From NCBI GenBank assembly GCA_016873575.1, contig VGWY01000181.1, positions 1 to 5,186 on the forward strand: a stretch of DNA of 5,186 nucleotides, given 5' to 3'. Positions 4,667-5,186 of the stretch are shown here, in pieces (the stretch's first letter is position 1; each line of letters starts with the position of its first letter). Below the pieces are notes generated by a model that did no database searches, was not told where the DNA came from, and worked only from the letters and a program-made list of their open reading frames with translations. Source of the stretch: Nitrospira sp. (GTDB lineage Bacteria; Nitrospirota; Thermodesulfovibrionia; Thermodesulfovibrionales; SM23-35). The position numbers and the translations under genes were made by a program.

Positions 4667-5186
4667 TCATTTGGCCGAGATTGAGATTAATTGAGGGCAT
4701 GAAGCTTCAAAGTATGCAATCTCAGCTTCAGAAAAAGTTGCCGTTTGTCCGTTAACCGTCACTGACATGATATCAAGATCATAAATAACGGTTGTATTTT
4801 CATTAATTTTCAACTTACCATCAATTATCTGTTCCCATAACAGATCGTTTGTCAGCTCTTCTATCGTATCAATACTGAATGTCCCGACAAAACATGCACT
4901 GTCTTGAGGGGTCAATTCGACCGTGTAGATCCCATCAATCGTTACATAATTGTATCCATTGGAATCATCGAGCCTGTTAAGCAAATGGAAATTCTTGAAC
5001 ATGGTTTTCTTTGAATTTATGAACGAGTTATTTTCGTATGTGCTCTCCTGTATTGAACTGTTATTGATATTAAAGGTTTCGTTCGGGAGTATCTCTTCGT
5101 ACGATTCTGTATATATGTAAAGAAAATCATCCATAGTGATCTGTTCGTCTGTTAAAGAGGTACCAACCCAGTTTTTGTTTTCAATA
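4667..5186 (-). CDS. Hypothetical protein, 5'-truncated by the window edge
   Basis: I do not recognise this protein. The frame ending at TGA 4667-4669 is 155 codons from ATG 5134 but stays open for another 17 codons to the window edge (ENKNWVGTSLTDEQIT precedes that methionine). ATG 5134 has no ribosome binding site, so the true start is probably outside the window and at least 172 residues are coded here. The visible part is acidic and rich in Asn, Ser, Thr and Ile, with no membrane segment. It has two cysteines near the C-terminus (SACFVGTF and EASCPQL), which would suit an exported domain with one disulfide, but no signal sequence is visible to test that. The C-terminal half alternates short polar and hydrophobic runs (YDLDIMSVTVNGQTATFS), suggesting beta strands. 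It is on the same strand as the YvlD-like gene, 53 bases upstream, so co-transcription is possible. Confidence 0.65.
   Translation of the reverse strand, partial: IENKNWVGTSLTDEQITMDDFLYIYTESYEEILPNETFNINNSSIQESTYENNSFINSKKTMFKNFHLLNRLDDSNGYNYVTIDGIYTVELTPQDSACFVGTFSIDTIEELTNDLLWEQIIDGKLKINENTTVIYDLDIMSVTVNGQTATFSEAEIAYFEASCPQLISISAK

Overview
The window carries six protein-coding genes, all on the minus strand. The set points to a Gram-negative bacterium: an exported lytic transglycosylase with a DUF4124 motif, a long group 1 sigma factor with region 1.1, and a short-form iron-sulfur quinolinate synthase. The gene content and the small palindromic repeats look most like a member of the Nitrospirota or Desulfobacterota. 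That placement is inference from style and not from a search.

Read in the direction of transcription (right to left), the layout is as follows. At the right edge is an unrecognised ORF that runs off the window (up to 5186). Next is a four-helix membrane protein of the phage-holin-4 / YvlD family (4242-4613). A 256-base gap follows, holding an isolated tRNA or tmRNA 3' end on the plus strand and two candidate promoters for rpoD. Then come rpoD (2555-3985) and a 241-base gap holding a 79-bp cloverleaf-like repeat and a strong promoter. The final cluster is a lytic transglycosylase, nadA and a DUF1992 gene (112-2313). A second cloverleaf-like repeat (5-81) closes the left edge.

The transglycosylase and nadA are fused head to tail: the TAA stop of the first directly abuts the ATG of the second. 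They are therefore very probably co-transcribed, and DUF1992 follows 84 bases later. The promoter of this cluster has TTGACA, a 17-base spacer and TAAGAT. It lies so close to the coding region that transcription should begin at or next to the ATG at 2313, which would make a leaderless message. The three genes do not form a known pathway (peptidoglycan turnover, NAD synthesis, a DnaJ-C28-like protein), so this is an operon of convenience as far as can be seen.

The rpoD stretch is visibly AT-richer than the nadA cluster: hand-counted 60-base lines give about 23-32% G+C in rpoD against 47% in nadA. It is bounded upstream by the tRNA-like 3' fragment, which is a typical footprint of site-specific integration. 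No integrase, transposase, CRISPR array or defence system is visible. Most of the window is ordinary housekeeping sequence. The points most worth a second look are the leaderless promoter, the tRNA-like fragment, an apparent insertion in NadA that contains a palindrome, and the two cloverleaf repeats.
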